Positions 1 to 8,860 of a stretch of DNA of 64,000 nucleotides are shown here, piece by piece. The first letter of the stretch is position 1, and every line of letters starts with the position of its first letter. The translations under genes and the position numbers were made by a program. Source of the stretch: Streptomyces lydicus (GTDB lineage Bacteria; Actinomycetota; Actinomycetes; Streptomycetales; Streptomycetaceae); the NCBI RefSeq assembly GCF_001729485.1, contig NZ_CP017157.1, forward strand, positions 5,704,001 through 5,768,000, read 5' to 3'. Under the pieces are notes generated by a model that did no database searches, was not told where the DNA came from, and worked only from the letters and a program-made list of their open reading frames with translations.

Positions 1-915
1 AGTGCTGGCGTAATCGAGGGCGAACCGTTCTTCCTCGCCGGCGCTTGCTTCGGGGTCGATCAGGGCCACGGTGCCGAGGACCTCGCCACGGTGCTGGGCC
101 AGCGCGATGACCTGTTCCGCCACCCGCACCGGCAGCTGTCGGCGGGCCACATCCTGCAGAAGCTCTTCGTGCGGGGTCGCCTCGGGTTTGGGGTAGGGGT
201 CGGGGCGGCCCGGGCCCGCCCAGGCCCGCAGATTGCCGAAGCGGTCCTCGATGGCGACCGGGTAGCCGGTGAGCCTGTGGAGGGCCTCGGCGATGCCCTG
301 TACGCCGTCGTCGTGCGCGGAGGCGTCGCTGAGCATCTCGTGGACGGAGCGCTGATGCTCCAGTTCGGAGACGGACGTGGTGAGCCGGGCGTTCGTGGCC
401 GCGCGGTCCTCGCTGAGCTGCCGCAATTGCTGTTCACGGTCGCGTTCCGTGCGCCGGGCCATGGCTTGTGTAAGGGCCGCCGCGGTCTGCTGAGCCAGGA
501 CCCGCAGCAGGAAGTACTCGTCATCGGTGGGCCGGGACGGTGCGCTGACCACCAGGTGGCCGATGGCGTCCGCCGTGCTGCGCAGCGCGAGGCTCCAGCC
601 CCATTCCCGGTCCGGCACCGTGACCGGCCCACCCTGACCGCCCAGTCTCCGGACCTGGGCATCGAGGTGGCGGGTGGCGTGGGGCCAGTCGGCGGGTGTG
701 CGGGTCAGGCCGTTGTCGAGCGTGAGGTAGGCGGCCTCGGCGCGGCACGGACCGAGGGTGCCGACGGCGGTGAGGGCCCGCGTCAGGACGTCGCTCTCGT
801 CCGGCGCGTCATTCATGATCATCGAGAGCACGAAAAGGCTGTACAGGTTCGCCAGGTGCTCGCGGCCCCAGCTGCTCCGGGGGGACCGGCCCGTCGTGCC
901 CGACGTGGTGGCCAT
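1..915 (-). CDS. GAF-domain regulator, PucR/CdaR-like, 5' part only
   Basis: The frame is open from an ATG at 915 to the window edge, giving 305 residues without a stop. An N-terminal GAF-like segment (about residues 25-160) carries the stretch DDEYFLLRVLAQQTAAALTQ, the usual last helix of a GAF domain. A charged helix (about 160-200) follows, then a second sensor-like segment with AIEDRFGNLRAWAG and LGTVALIDPE. That order matches actinobacterial PucR/CdaR-type regulators, whose C-terminal helix-turn-helix would lie beyond the edge. The DNA-binding part is therefore inferred. It is divergent from the stress island that starts at 1137, and an inverted repeat at 973-994 lies 58 bp upstream of its start. 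Confidence 0.8.
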   Translation of the reverse strand, partial: MATTSGTTGRSPRSSWGREHLANLYSLFVLSMIMNDAPDESDVLTRALTAVGTLGPCRAEAAYLTLDNGLTRTPADWPHATRHLDAQVRRLGGQGGPVTVPDREWGWSLALRSTADAIGHLVVSAPSRPTDDEYFLLRVLAQQTAAALTQAMARRTERDREQQLRQLSEDRAATNARLTTSVSELEHQRSVHEMLSDASAHDDGVQGIAEALHRLTGYPVAIEDRFGNLRAWAGPGRPDPYPKPEATPHEELLQDVARRQLPVRVAEQVIALAQHRGEVLGTVALIDPEASAGEEERFALDYAST

Positions 916-972
916 GGTGGGATCACGGGCCTTTCTAAGGGAGCCGCCCGGTATCCACAGTACCCAATGGCG

Positions 973-994
973 CCGACATTGTCCGAAATGTCGG
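973..994. promoter_or_regulatory. Inverted repeat between divergent genes
   Basis: CCGACATT and AATGTCGG form perfect 8-bp arms separated by six bases. The repeat lies 58 bp upstream of the GAF/PucR-like gene and about 140 bp upstream of the stress-protein gene. A regulator-binding site is an inference from position and symmetry. Confidence 0.45.
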
Positions 995-1136
995 GCTCGA
1001 TCAGCTCACCCTGGCAGACCGAGATTGCCTACGGATTTCGGCCCCGCAGGCGCAGGCCGCGGGTCGCCCGCCATGGCGAGACTGAAGCGGTCAGCCGTGA
1101 ACCCGTAGCAGTGGCATGTCGCCGGGAGGAGGGGAC

Positions 1137-1625
1137 ATGAGCCAGCAGGATCGTCGACCCATCGCGTCCTACGCCACCTACGCGGAGGCGGAACGCGCCG
1201 TCGATTACCTGTCCGACCAGGAATTCCCGGTGGAACGCGTCGCCATCATCGGCCACGACCTGCAACTCGTCGAACAAGTTGTCGGCCGTATCGGATATGG
1301 CAGGGCGGCGCTGAGCGGGGCCGCATCCGGAGCGCTCCCCGGTGCACTGATCGGCTGGCTCTTCGGCCTGCTCAGTTGGCTCAACCCGGTGCTGTCGTCG
1401 CTGTTGCTGGCCCTTTACGGGCTGATCTTCGGCGCGGTGATCGGCGCGCTGCTCGGACTGCTTCTGCACGGCGTGCAGCGCGGGCGTCGCGACTTCGCAT
1501 CGGTCAGCGCGATGCAGCCGAGCCGGTACGAGGTCGTGGCGGACGCCGAGGTGGCCGATCAGGCCGCCAAGCTGCTCGACCGGCTCGGGAGCGCGGCGGC
1601 CGGCACCACCGACACCGAGAAGTGA
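1137..1625 (+). CDS. General stress protein, YflT/GSP17M-like
   Basis: This 162-residue protein begins SYATYAEAERAVDYLSDQEF, the opening of the general stress protein 17M/YflT domain (about residues 8-75). The domain is followed by a glycine-rich hydrophobic pair of segments (about 65-125) that could be membrane hairpins. The ATG at 1137 is preceded by a GGAGGAGGGG ribosome-binding site; a GTG at 1116 is in frame but has no such site. The family is induced by stress in Bacillus and its biochemical role is unknown. It is the first gene of the chaperone island, 58 bp ahead of dnaK. Confidence 0.82.
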   Translation: MSQQDRRPIASYATYAEAERAVDYLSDQEFPVERVAIIGHDLQLVEQVVGRIGYGRAALSGAASGALPGALIGWLFGLLSWLNPVLSSLLLALYGLIFGAVIGALLGLLLHGVQRGRRDFASVSAMQPSRYEVVADAEVADQAAKLLDRLGSAAAGTTDTEK

Positions 1626-1683
1626 GACCCCGCGGCACAGGGCGCGCGAACACTTCCGTGGCTTGCGATGAAGGAGTATCCCC

Positions 1684-3591
1684 ATGGCTAAGGCAGTCGG
1701 CATTGACCTCGGAACCACCAACTCGGTGATCGCCGCGTGGGAGGGCGGTGAGGCGACGGTCCTCCCGAACTCCGAGGGCAGCCGCACGACCCCTTCGGTC
1801 GTTGCGTTCACCGACTCGGGCGAGCGGCTCGTGGGCCAGTTGGCCCGCCGCCAGGCGATCCTCAACCCCAAGGGAACCATCTACTCGGCAAAGCGCTTCA
1901 TCGGCCGCCGCTACGACGAGATCTCGGACGAGGCGAAGGCCGTCGGCTTCGACGTGGTCGCCGACGACCACGGCAATGCGCGCTTCGAGGTACGCGGCAA
2001 GCTGTACGCGCCCGAGGAGATCAGCGCACTGGTCCTGCGCAAGCTCGCCGACGACGCCGCCAAGCAGCTGGGCGAGAAGGTGACGGAAGCCGTCATCACC
2101 GTCCCCGCCTACTTCAACGACGCCCAGCGCACCGCGACAAAGGACGCCGGGCGCATCGCGGGACTGGAGGTCCTGCGCATCATCAACGAGCCCACGGCGG
2201 CGGCCCTCGCCTACGGGCTGGACAAGAAGGGGCACGAAACCGTGCTCGTCTTCGACCTGGGCGGCGGCACCTTCGACGTCAGCCTGCTCGACGTCGGCGA
2301 CGGGGTGGTCGAGGTCCGGTCCACCGCGGGCGACAGCCACCTGGGCGGTGACGACTTCGACCGGCGGCTGGTGGACCACCTGGCGGACAACTTCCAACGC
2401 GACAACGGCATCGACCTGCGGAACGACCCGCAGGCCCTGCAACGGCTTTTCGAGGCCGCGGAGAAGGCCAAGACCGAACTCAGCTCGGTCACCCAGACGC
2501 AGGTCAGCCTGCCGTTCATCACCGCGGACGCCGCCGGCCCGAAGCATCTGACCGAGACGGTCATGCGGTCCACGTTCGACCAGATCACCTCCGACCTGGT
2601 CGAGCGGACCATGGAACCGGTCAAGCAGGCGATGGGCGACGCCAAGATCAGCGAGGCCGATATCGACGAGGTCATCCTCGTGGGCGGCTCCACCCGCATC
2701 CCCGCCGTCCAGAACCTGGTCCGCCGGCTGACCGGCGGCAAGGACCCGAACATGAGCGTCAACCCCGACGAGGTCGTGGCCATGGGCGCCGCGATCCAGG
2801 CCGGGGTGCTCAAGGGCGACGTCAAGGACGTCCTGCTGCTCGACGTCATCCCGCTGTCGCTGGGCGTGGAGACCCGCGGCGGTGTGATGACCAAGATCAT
2901 CGAGCGGAACACCACCATCCCGGTCCGCCGCACGGAGACCTTCTCCACCGCCGAGGACAACCAGGGGGCCGTCGACATCGTCATCCTGCAAGGAGAGCGC
3001 GAGCTGGCGAAGGACAACCGCGTCCTGGGCCGCTTCCAGCTCAAGGACATCCGCCCCGCGCCTCGTGGCGAGCCGCAGGTCGAGGTCACCTTCGACGTCG
3101 ACGCCAACGGCATCCTGAACGTCACCGCGCGTGACAAGGACACCGGCGCCGAGCAGGGCATCACCATCAGCGAGGGCTCCAACCTCGACCAAAGCGAGGT
3201 CGAGCGGATGGTCCAGGAGGCCGAAGCGCACCGCGGCGAGGACCAGGCGCTGCGCGCGGCGGTGGACGCCCGCAACGAGCTGGACGCCGTTGCCTACCAG
3301 GTCGAACGCCGGCTGAACGAGCTGGGCAACGCCGCACCCGCGCACGAGAAGGCACGGGCCGAGATGCTCGTCACCGACGCCCGGGAAGCCGTCAAGGAAG
3401 AAGCGCCGCTCGACAAGGTCAGGTCGCTGACCTCCGAACTCCAGCAGATCCACGCCTCACTGGCCTCCCACCAGGCAGGCGCGGGCCCGTCCGCGGAGGA
3501 GCGGGCCACGGCGGGCGCCGGGGCAGGCGGTGCTTCGGGCACTGCCGGATCCGACGACGACGTGGTCGACGCCGAATTCGACAAGAGCTGA
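1684..3591 (+). CDS. dnaK: Molecular chaperone DnaK (Hsp70)
   Basis: A 635-residue Hsp70, normal length for DnaK. The ATPase domain opens with [11 protein letters not shown]. It carries the phosphate-loop motif [14 protein letters not shown] near residue 190 and the adenosine motif [12 protein letters not shown] near 335. The substrate-binding domain begins around 375 ([14 protein letters not shown]), and the C-terminus ends DDDVVDAEF, the usual bacterial DnaK tail. GAAGGAG sits just before the ATG. It is followed 9 bp later by grpE. No HAIR (HspR) or CIRCE element is visible in the 58 bp upstream, unlike the core streptomycete dnaK operon. This is probably a second, accessory DnaK rather than the housekeeping copy, but that is inferred from context. 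Confidence 0.96.
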   Translation: MAKAVGIDLGTTNSVIAAWEGGEATVLPNSEGSRTTPSVVAFTDSGERLVGQLARRQAILNPKGTIYSAKRFIGRRYDEISDEAKAVGFDVVADDHGNARFEVRGKLYAPEEISALVLRKLADDAAKQLGEKVTEAVITVPAYFNDAQRTATKDAGRIAGLEVLRIINEPTAAALAYGLDKKGHETVLVFDLGGGTFDVSLLDVGDGVVEVRSTAGDSHLGGDDFDRRLVDHLADNFQRDNGIDLRNDPQALQRLFEAAEKAKTELSSVTQTQVSLPFITADAAGPKHLTETVMRSTFDQITSDLVERTMEPVKQAMGDAKISEADIDEVILVGGSTRIPAVQNLVRRLTGGKDPNMSVNPDEVVAMGAAIQAGVLKGDVKDVLLLDVIPLSLGVETRGGVMTKIIERNTTIPVRRTETFSTAEDNQGAVDIVILQGERELAKDNRVLGRFQLKDIRPAPRGEPQVEVTFDVDANGILNVTARDKDTGAEQGITISEGSNLDQSEVERMVQEAEAHRGEDQALRAAVDARNELDAVAYQVERRLNELGNAAPAHEKARAEMLVTDAREAVKEEAPLDKVRSLTSELQQIHASLASHQAGAGPSAEERATAGAGAGGASGTAGSDDDVVDAEFDKS

Positions 3592-3600
3592 GGTGCGGCG

Positions 3601-4116
3601 ATGTCCACCGAACAGGAGCCGACGACGCCCCAGGACGAGCTGAGCCAGGCCCTGCCCCCGGAGCAGCCGGAGGTGGACGACCACGCCGCGGCCCTCGACG
3701 AACTCCAGGACCGCTGGCGCCGCGCCCTCGCGGACCTCGACAACCTCCGCAAGCGCCACGCCAAGGAACTGGACGCCATACGGAACGAGGAACGCGCCCG
3801 CACCGCGGCGGCCTGGCTGCCGGTGGTCGACAATCTGGACCTGGCGCTCACCCATGCCGGATCCGATCCGTCCGCCGTGGTCGAAGGCGTCAAGGCCGTA
3901 CGCGACCAGGCCGTCGACGTGCTCCGCCGGCTCGGGTATCCCCGCTACGAGGAGACCGGAGTGCCGTTCGACCCGGCCGTGCACGAGGTCGTCGGCATCG
4001 TCGACGACCCCGAGGCCGAGCCGAACACCGTCGTGCGGGTGGTGCGTCCCGGCTACGGCGAGGGGAACCGGCAGCTGCGCCCCGCGGCCGTCATGGTCAG
4101 CAAGCGGCAGGAGTGA
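3601..4116 (+). CDS. grpE: Nucleotide exchange factor GrpE
   Basis: This 171-residue protein has a charged N-terminal coiled coil (about 30-65, with LDNLRKRHAKELDAIRNEER). The GrpE beta-wing domain follows, with the signature LPVVDNLDLAL and a C-terminal NTVVRVVRPGYGEGNRQLRPAAVMVSK. It would accelerate ADP release from the DnaK encoded 9 bp upstream. It is on the short side for a streptomycete GrpE because it lacks the long acidic N-terminal extension of the core gene, which fits an accessory copy. Confidence 0.94.
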   Translation: MSTEQEPTTPQDELSQALPPEQPEVDDHAAALDELQDRWRRALADLDNLRKRHAKELDAIRNEERARTAAAWLPVVDNLDLALTHAGSDPSAVVEGVKAVRDQAVDVLRRLGYPRYEETGVPFDPAVHEVVGIVDDPEAEPNTVVRVVRPGYGEGNRQLRPAAVMVSKRQE

Positions 4117-4122
4117 CGCCCC

Positions 4123-5079
4123 ATGGCACGGGACTACTACGACGTGCTCGGGGTGCAGCGCAACGCGAGCTCCGACGACATCCAGCAGGCATTCCGCAAG
4201 CTGGCCCGCAAACACCACCCCGACATCAACAAGGACCCGGAGGCCGAGGAACGGTTCAAGGAGCTCAACGAGGCGTACAGCGTGCTGTCCGACCCCAAGA
4301 CGCGCAAGCGCTACGACCGCTTCGGCGAGGACTTCCGGCAGATCCCGGAGGACTGGGAAGAACGGGTGGGAGCGGGCGTGGGGGCCGGGGCGGGAGCCCG
4401 CGGCCGCGGCCGGTCCACCGGCGGCGGCCGGGTCCGGTTCACCGACTACGGCGAGGGATTCGACGGCTCCGGCATCAGCTTCGAGGACCTGTTCGGCGGG
4501 ATGTACGGCCGCGGCGGAGGCGGCGGCCGCTGGGGCCCGGTTCCCGGGGCCGACCAGGAGGCCGAGATCCAGCTCGGTGTCGAGGATGCCTACCACGGCG
4601 GCCGTCGCAGCATCACCCTCGCCGGGCCCGGCGGACAGCGGACCTACGACGTCAACATCCCACGTGGCGTGGTCGACGGACAGCGCATCCGGCTGGCCGG
4701 GGAAGGCGGCAGGGGCAGCGACGACGGTCCCCCGGGAGATCTGTACCTCCGCGTACGGATCAAGCCCGATACGCGATTCCGCCTGGAGGGCCGGGACATC
4801 CACGTCGCGCTTCCCGTCACGCCCTGGGAGGCGGCGCTCGGCGCGACGGTACCGGTACCCACGCCCGGCGGCACCGCCAAAGTCGCCGTTCCCAGGGGCT
4901 CGTCCAGCGGCCGCCGGCTGCGGCTGCGCGGCGAGGGCATGCCCAACCCCCGTGGCGCCAACGGAGATCTCTACGCGGAGGTCCGGATCATGGTGCCGCC
5001 CGAACTCGGCGACCGGGAGCGTGAGCTCTTCGAGGAGCTGGCTGCCGTGTCCACCTTCGACCCGAGGAAGCCAGGATGA
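4123..5079 (+). CDS. DnaJ-family co-chaperone, CbpA type without zinc finger
   Basis: This 318-residue protein has an N-terminal J domain (residues 1-70) with the HPD tripeptide in KHHPDINKD, needed to stimulate the DnaK ATPase. A Gly/Arg-rich linker spans about 85-140. Two beta-barrel substrate-binding domains follow, with [17 protein letters not shown] and the second-barrel motif [13 protein letters not shown]. No CxxCxGxG repeats exist, so it is a type II (CbpA-like) J protein rather than canonical DnaJ. It begins 6 bp after grpE and overlaps the next gene by 4 bp. The CbpM-like gene immediately downstream supports the CbpA assignment. Confidence 0.93.
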   Translation: MARDYYDVLGVQRNASSDDIQQAFRKLARKHHPDINKDPEAEERFKELNEAYSVLSDPKTRKRYDRFGEDFRQIPEDWEERVGAGVGAGAGARGRGRSTGGGRVRFTDYGEGFDGSGISFEDLFGGMYGRGGGGGRWGPVPGADQEAEIQLGVEDAYHGGRRSITLAGPGGQRTYDVNIPRGVVDGQRIRLAGEGGRGSDDGPPGDLYLRVRIKPDTRFRLEGRDIHVALPVTPWEAALGATVPVPTPGGTAKVAVPRGSSSGRRLRLRGEGMPNPRGANGDLYAEVRIMVPPELGDRERELFEELAAVSTFDPRKPG

Positions 5080-5486
5080 CCCATGATCCACGGCGCGCTG
5101 CCGCCGGGCCGGAGGCCGGGCATCGCCGGCCGACGGCGCCGGACAAGCAGCGGGCCCTGAACGTCGTTGTCCGCAACTACGCCCTCGCTCCCGTCGACAG
5201 ACTCAGCCTGGACGTCGTGGCCCGGCGCTCCGGACTCCACCCCGATCTCGTCCGGCGGTTCGTCACCCTCGGCCTGGTCGACGCCACCCGCGACCACAGC
5301 GGGCGGCTGTGGTTCGGCCCGGGCGCGCCCGCAACTCTCGCCCGCATCCAACGGCTACGGGCCGGGCTCCCCCTCAACTACGCCTCCCTCGGTCTGGTGC
5401 TCGATCTGCTCGACCGGATCAGCGAGCTGGAGGCCGCGTTGAGACGCAGCAACGCCGGCTCGAGGAGTGATGAATCGTGGATATGA
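5076..5486 (+). CDS. CbpM/MerR-like chaperone modulator
   Basis: This 136-residue protein has a winged-helix region (about 40-85: [31 protein letters not shown]) typical of CbpM and of HspR/MerR proteins. A short C-terminal helix [12 protein letters not shown] follows. In Escherichia coli CbpM inhibits the J domain of CbpA. HspR occupies the equivalent slot in actinobacterial dnaK operons, so a DNA-binding repressor role is the alternative. The ATGA overlap with the J-protein gene and the 10-bp overlap with clpB imply translational coupling. It lacks the HspR C-terminal tail I would expect, so I favour modulator over repressor without certainty. Confidence 0.72.
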   Translation: MTHDPRRAAAGPEAGHRRPTAPDKQRALNVVVRNYALAPVDRLSLDVVARRSGLHPDLVRRFVTLGLVDATRDHSGRLWFGPGAPATLARIQRLRAGLPLNYASLGLVLDLLDRISELEAALRRSNAGSRSDESWI

Positions 5487-8119
5487 ACCGGCTCACCCAG
5501 AAGTCCCAGGAAGCCCTTCAGGAAGCGCAGACGATCGCCGGCCGGATGGACCAGACCGAGGTCGACGGTGAGCATCTGCTGCTCGCCCTCCTCGACCAGC
5601 CGGACGGGCTGGTGCCGCGGCTCTTCGACCAAGCGGGCGCCGACACCAAGGCGTTGCGCGCCTCGCTCATGGGCGAGCTGTCACGCAGGCCGAAGGTGAC
5701 CGGACCCGGCGCCACACCCGGCCAGGTGTACGTCACCCAGCGGCTGGCCAAGCTGCTGGACACCGCCGAGCAGGAGGCCAAGCGGCTCAAGGACGAATAT
5801 GTGTCCGTGGAGCACCTCGTCCTGGCACTGGCCGATGAGGGCTCCAGGACCGCGGCGGGACGTCTGCTCAAGGAACACGGCATCACCAAGGACGTCTTCC
5901 TGTCCGCGCTGACCCGCATCCGCGGCCACCAGCGGGTCACCTCGGCGACCCCCGAGGCCGCGTACGAGGCGTTGGAGAAGTACGGCCGTGATCTGGTCGC
6001 CGAGGCGCGCAGCGGCAAGAAGGACCCGGTGATCGGCCGGGACGCGGAGATCCGCCGCGTCACCCAGATCCTCAGCCGCAAGACGAAGAACAACCCCGTG
6101 CTGATCGGCGATCCGGGCGTCGGCAAGACGGCCATCGTGGAGGGACTGGCACAGCGGATCGTCCGCGGCGACGTCCCCGAGGGGCTGCGCGAGAAGACCA
6201 TCTTCTCCCTCGACATGAGCTCGCTGGTGGCGGGCGCCAAATACCGTGGTGAGTTCGAGGAACGGCTGCAGGCCGTGCTGAGCGAGGTCAAGGCCGCCGA
6301 GGGGCGCATCCTGCTCTTCGTCGACGAACTCCACACGGTCGTCGGAGCCGGCGGCGGCGCCGAGGGCGCGATGGACGCCGGCAACATGCTCAAGCCGATG
6401 CTCGCCCGCGGTGAGCTGCACATGATCGGCGCCACCACGCTGGAGGAGTACCGCAAGCACGTCGAGTCCGACGCCGCCCTCGAACGCCGCTTCCAGCAGG
6501 TCCTGGTGGACGAGCCGAGCGTGGAGGACACCGTCTCCATCCTCCGCGGCCTGCGCGAACGTCTTGAGGTCTTCCACGGCGTGAAGATCCAGGACACCGC
6601 GCTGGTCGCCGCGGCCACCCTCAGCCACCGCTATATCTCCGACCGCTTCCTGCCGGACAAGGCCATCGACCTCGTCGACGAGGCATGCGCGCGGCTGCGC
6701 ACCGAGATCGACTCCATGCCGGCCGAACTCGACGAGATCACCCGCCGGGTGACCCGTCTGGAGATCGAGGATGCGGCCCTCGCAAAGGAGACCGACGCCG
6801 CCAGCCGTAAGCGGCTGGAGGAGCTCCGGCGCGAACTGTCCGACCTGCGCGCCGAGGCAGACGCCATGAACGCCCAGTGGGAGGCCGAACGCCAGGCCAT
6901 CCGGCGAGTGCAGGAGCTGCGTCAGGAACTGGAACAGGTGCGTCAGGAAGCGGAGGAGGCCGAACGCACCTACGACCTCAATCGCGCCGCCGAACTGCGC
7001 TACGGCACACTCACCGAACTCGAACGCCGGCTGGCCGCCGAAGAGGAGGCGCTCGCTGCCAAGCAGGGCGATACCCGGCTCCTGCGCGAGGTCGTCACGG
7101 AGGACGAGATCGCCGAGATCGTCGCCGCCTGGACCGGCATCCCGGTGACCCGGCTGCAGGAAGGCGAGCGGGAGAAGCTGCTGCGGCTCGACGAGATCCT
7201 CACCGAGCGGGTGATCGGCCAGGACGAGGCCGTCAAGCTGGTCACCGACGCCATCATCCGGGCCCGCTCCGGCATCCGCGACCCGCGCCGTCCCATCGGC
7301 TCGTTCATCTTCCTCGGCCCCACCGGCGTCGGAAAGACCGAACTGGCCAAGGCGCTGGCCGCGGCACTGTTCGACACCGAGGAGAGCATCGTCCGTCTCG
7401 ACATGAGCGAGTACCAGGAACGGCACACCGTCAGCAGACTGGTCGGAGCGCCGCCCGGATACGTCGGCTACGAGGAGGGCGGCCAGCTCACCGAGGCGGT
7501 ACGCCGCAAGCCCTACTCCGTGGTCCTGTTCGACGAGGTCGAGAAGGCACACCCCGATGTCTTCAACACCTTGCTGCAGGTACTCGACGACGGCCGGATC
7601 ACCGACGCCCAAGGCCGCACCGTCGACTTCCGCAACACCGTCGTCATCATGACCTCCAACATCGGATCCGCCCATCTGCTCGACGCGGTGACCCCCGAGG
7701 GCGAGATCAAACCCGAGGCACGGGCCCTGGTCGAGGGCGAACTGCGAAGCCACTTCCGCCCCGAGTTCCTCAACCGCGTCGACGACGTCGTGCTGTTCAA
7801 GCCGCTGGGCATGGACCAGATCAAGCGCATCGTCGAGCTGCAGTTCAACGACCTGCGCCGGCGCCTGGCCGAACGCCAGATCACCGTCGAACTCACCGAG
7901 CAGGCCCGCGAGCTCATCGCCCAGCAGGGCTTCGACCCCGTCTACGGGGCACGGCCGCTGCGCCGCTTCATCTCGCACGAGGTCGAAACACTCGTCGGGC
8001 GGGCCCTGATCCGCGGCGATGTACAGGACGGCTCGGCGATCCGGGTCGACGCCCAGAACGGTGAACTGGTGGTGACGTACGACAGGCCGGCCCCGGCCGA
8101 CCACGGAATGGCTGCGTGA
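5477..8119 (+). CDS. clpB: ATP-dependent disaggregase ClpB (Hsp100)
   Basis: This 880-residue protein has the full ClpB layout. An N-domain opens with [16 protein letters not shown] (1-145). The first AAA+ domain has Walker A GDPGVGKT near residue 213 and Walker [12 protein letters not shown]. The long middle coiled coil (about 405-530) separates disaggregases from ClpA/C. The second AAA+ domain has Walker [11 protein letters not shown] near 614 and the pore loop [13 protein letters not shown]. The GTG at 5477 has GAGGAG nine bases upstream; an ATG two codons later is the alternative. It works with DnaK/GrpE/DnaJ to rescue aggregated proteins, and all four are coupled here. Confidence 0.96.
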   Translation: MDMNRLTQKSQEALQEAQTIAGRMDQTEVDGEHLLLALLDQPDGLVPRLFDQAGADTKALRASLMGELSRRPKVTGPGATPGQVYVTQRLAKLLDTAEQEAKRLKDEYVSVEHLVLALADEGSRTAAGRLLKEHGITKDVFLSALTRIRGHQRVTSATPEAAYEALEKYGRDLVAEARSGKKDPVIGRDAEIRRVTQILSRKTKNNPVLIGDPGVGKTAIVEGLAQRIVRGDVPEGLREKTIFSLDMSSLVAGAKYRGEFEERLQAVLSEVKAAEGRILLFVDELHTVVGAGGGAEGAMDAGNMLKPMLARGELHMIGATTLEEYRKHVESDAALERRFQQVLVDEPSVEDTVSILRGLRERLEVFHGVKIQDTALVAAATLSHRYISDRFLPDKAIDLVDEACARLRTEIDSMPAELDEITRRVTRLEIEDAALAKETDAASRKRLEELRRELSDLRAEADAMNAQWEAERQAIRRVQELRQELEQVRQEAEEAERTYDLNRAAELRYGTLTELERRLAAEEEALAAKQGDTRLLREVVTEDEIAEIVAAWTGIPVTRLQEGEREKLLRLDEILTERVIGQDEAVKLVTDAIIRARSGIRDPRRPIGSFIFLGPTGVGKTELAKALAAALFDTEESIVRLDMSEYQERHTVSRLVGAPPGYVGYEEGGQLTEAVRRKPYSVVLFDEVEKAHPDVFNTLLQVLDDGRITDAQGRTVDFRNTVVIMTSNIGSAHLLDAVTPEGEIKPEARALVEGELRSHFRPEFLNRVDDVVLFKPLGMDQIKRIVELQFNDLRRRLAERQITVELTEQARELIAQQGFDPVYGARPLRRFISHEVETLVGRALIRGDVQDGSAIRVDAQNGELVVTYDRPAPADHGMAA

Positions 8120-8568
8120 GCACGGTGACAACGAGCCGGAGCATGACGGTCGTCTGTGACTCGTGCGGCCGCAAGAACCGGGTGCCGGCAGCGGGGGACG
8201 GGCGTCCCAAATGCGGAAACTGCGGTACCCCGTTGCCCTGGATCGTCGATGCCGGCGACGACGACTTCACGGAGATCGCCGACAAGGCGGCGCCCCTCGT
8301 CCTCGTCGACCTCTGGGCCACCTGGTGCGGTCCCTGCCGCATGGTCAGCCCCGCACTGGAACAGGTCGCCCGCGAGCTCGCCGGAAAGATCAAGCTCGTC
8401 AAGGTCGATGTCGACCAGGCCCCCAGGCTGTCCCAGCGATTCCAGGTGCAGGCCGTGCCGACCCTGCTCCTTCTCGACCAGGGAGAGACCATCGCGCGAC
8501 AGGCCGGCGCCGCCCCCGCCCACGTGCTGCGCCAATGGGTCGAGGAGACCATCGCGGGTCGCCGCTGA
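8116..8568 (+). CDS. Thioredoxin with N-terminal zinc ribbon (Trx2-like)
   Basis: This 150-residue protein has two CxxC pairs near the N-terminus (CDSCGRKNR and CGNCGT, residues 14-38), forming a probable zinc ribbon as in thioredoxin 2. A thioredoxin fold follows with the active site WCGPC near residue 72 and the cis-proline turn [10 protein letters not shown]. The GTG at 8116 overlaps the clpB stop by GTGA. An ATG at 8143 is an alternative start that keeps the ribbon. It should reduce protein disulfides, and its place directly after the disaggregase suggests co-ordinated redox repair of unfolded clients. Confidence 0.92.
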   Translation: MSTVTTSRSMTVVCDSCGRKNRVPAAGDGRPKCGNCGTPLPWIVDAGDDDFTEIADKAAPLVLVDLWATWCGPCRMVSPALEQVARELAGKIKLVKVDVDQAPRLSQRFQVQAVPTLLLLDQGETIARQAGAAPAHVLRQWVEETIAGRR

Positions 8569-8596
8569 GCCCGTCCGCCAAGGAAGGACGACCATC

Positions 8597-8860
8597 ATGA
8601 CTACCGAAAGCGACTGGCACCTGTCGCTCGTGCGCCCGGTGACGCCGCGCACACCCGGGGGCTGCGAGGAGTGCCTGCGCCTCGGCTCCCCCTGGGTGCA
8701 CCTCAGGCTGTGCCTGACCTGCGGACACGTCGGATGCTGCGACTCCTCGCCGCTCAAACACGCCCGTCTGCACGCCGCCAACGACGGCCACCCCATCGTG
8801 CAGCCCCTCGAACCGGGAGAGAACTGGCGCTGGTGTTACGTCCACGAGGCCGTGGTCTGA
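8597..8860 (+). CDS. UBP-type zinc-finger protein
   Basis: This 87-residue protein has Cys and His spacing typical of the ZnF-UBP domain: CEECLRLG, LCLTCGHVGCCDSS, then KHARLHAANDGHPIV and WRWCYVHE. Bacteria lack ubiquitin, so the ligand is unknown. Stand-alone UBP fingers recur beside redox and stress genes in actinobacteria. AAGGAAGG lies ten bases before the ATG at 8597. The stop overlaps the next start by one base (TGATGA), so it is part of the same transcript. Confidence 0.88.
   Translation: MTTESDWHLSLVRPVTPRTPGGCEECLRLGSPWVHLRLCLTCGHVGCCDSSPLKHARLHAANDGHPIVQPLEPGENWRWCYVHEAVV

Noticed and set aside
1626..1683. Search for HAIR (HspR) or CIRCE (HrcA) elements before dnaK
   Set aside because: Neither CTTGAGT-N7-ACTCAAG nor TTAGCACTC-N9-GAGTGCTAA is visible, so no such site is reported.
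1504..3453. Long minus-strand frame of 649 codons antisense to dnaK
   Set aside because: It mirrors the codon bias of dnaK, has low-complexity Gly/Val/Asp composition and no recognisable domain. This is an expected high-GC shadow.
5681..8131. 816-codon minus-strand frame across clpB
   Set aside because: Antisense shadow of a clearly real ClpB gene.
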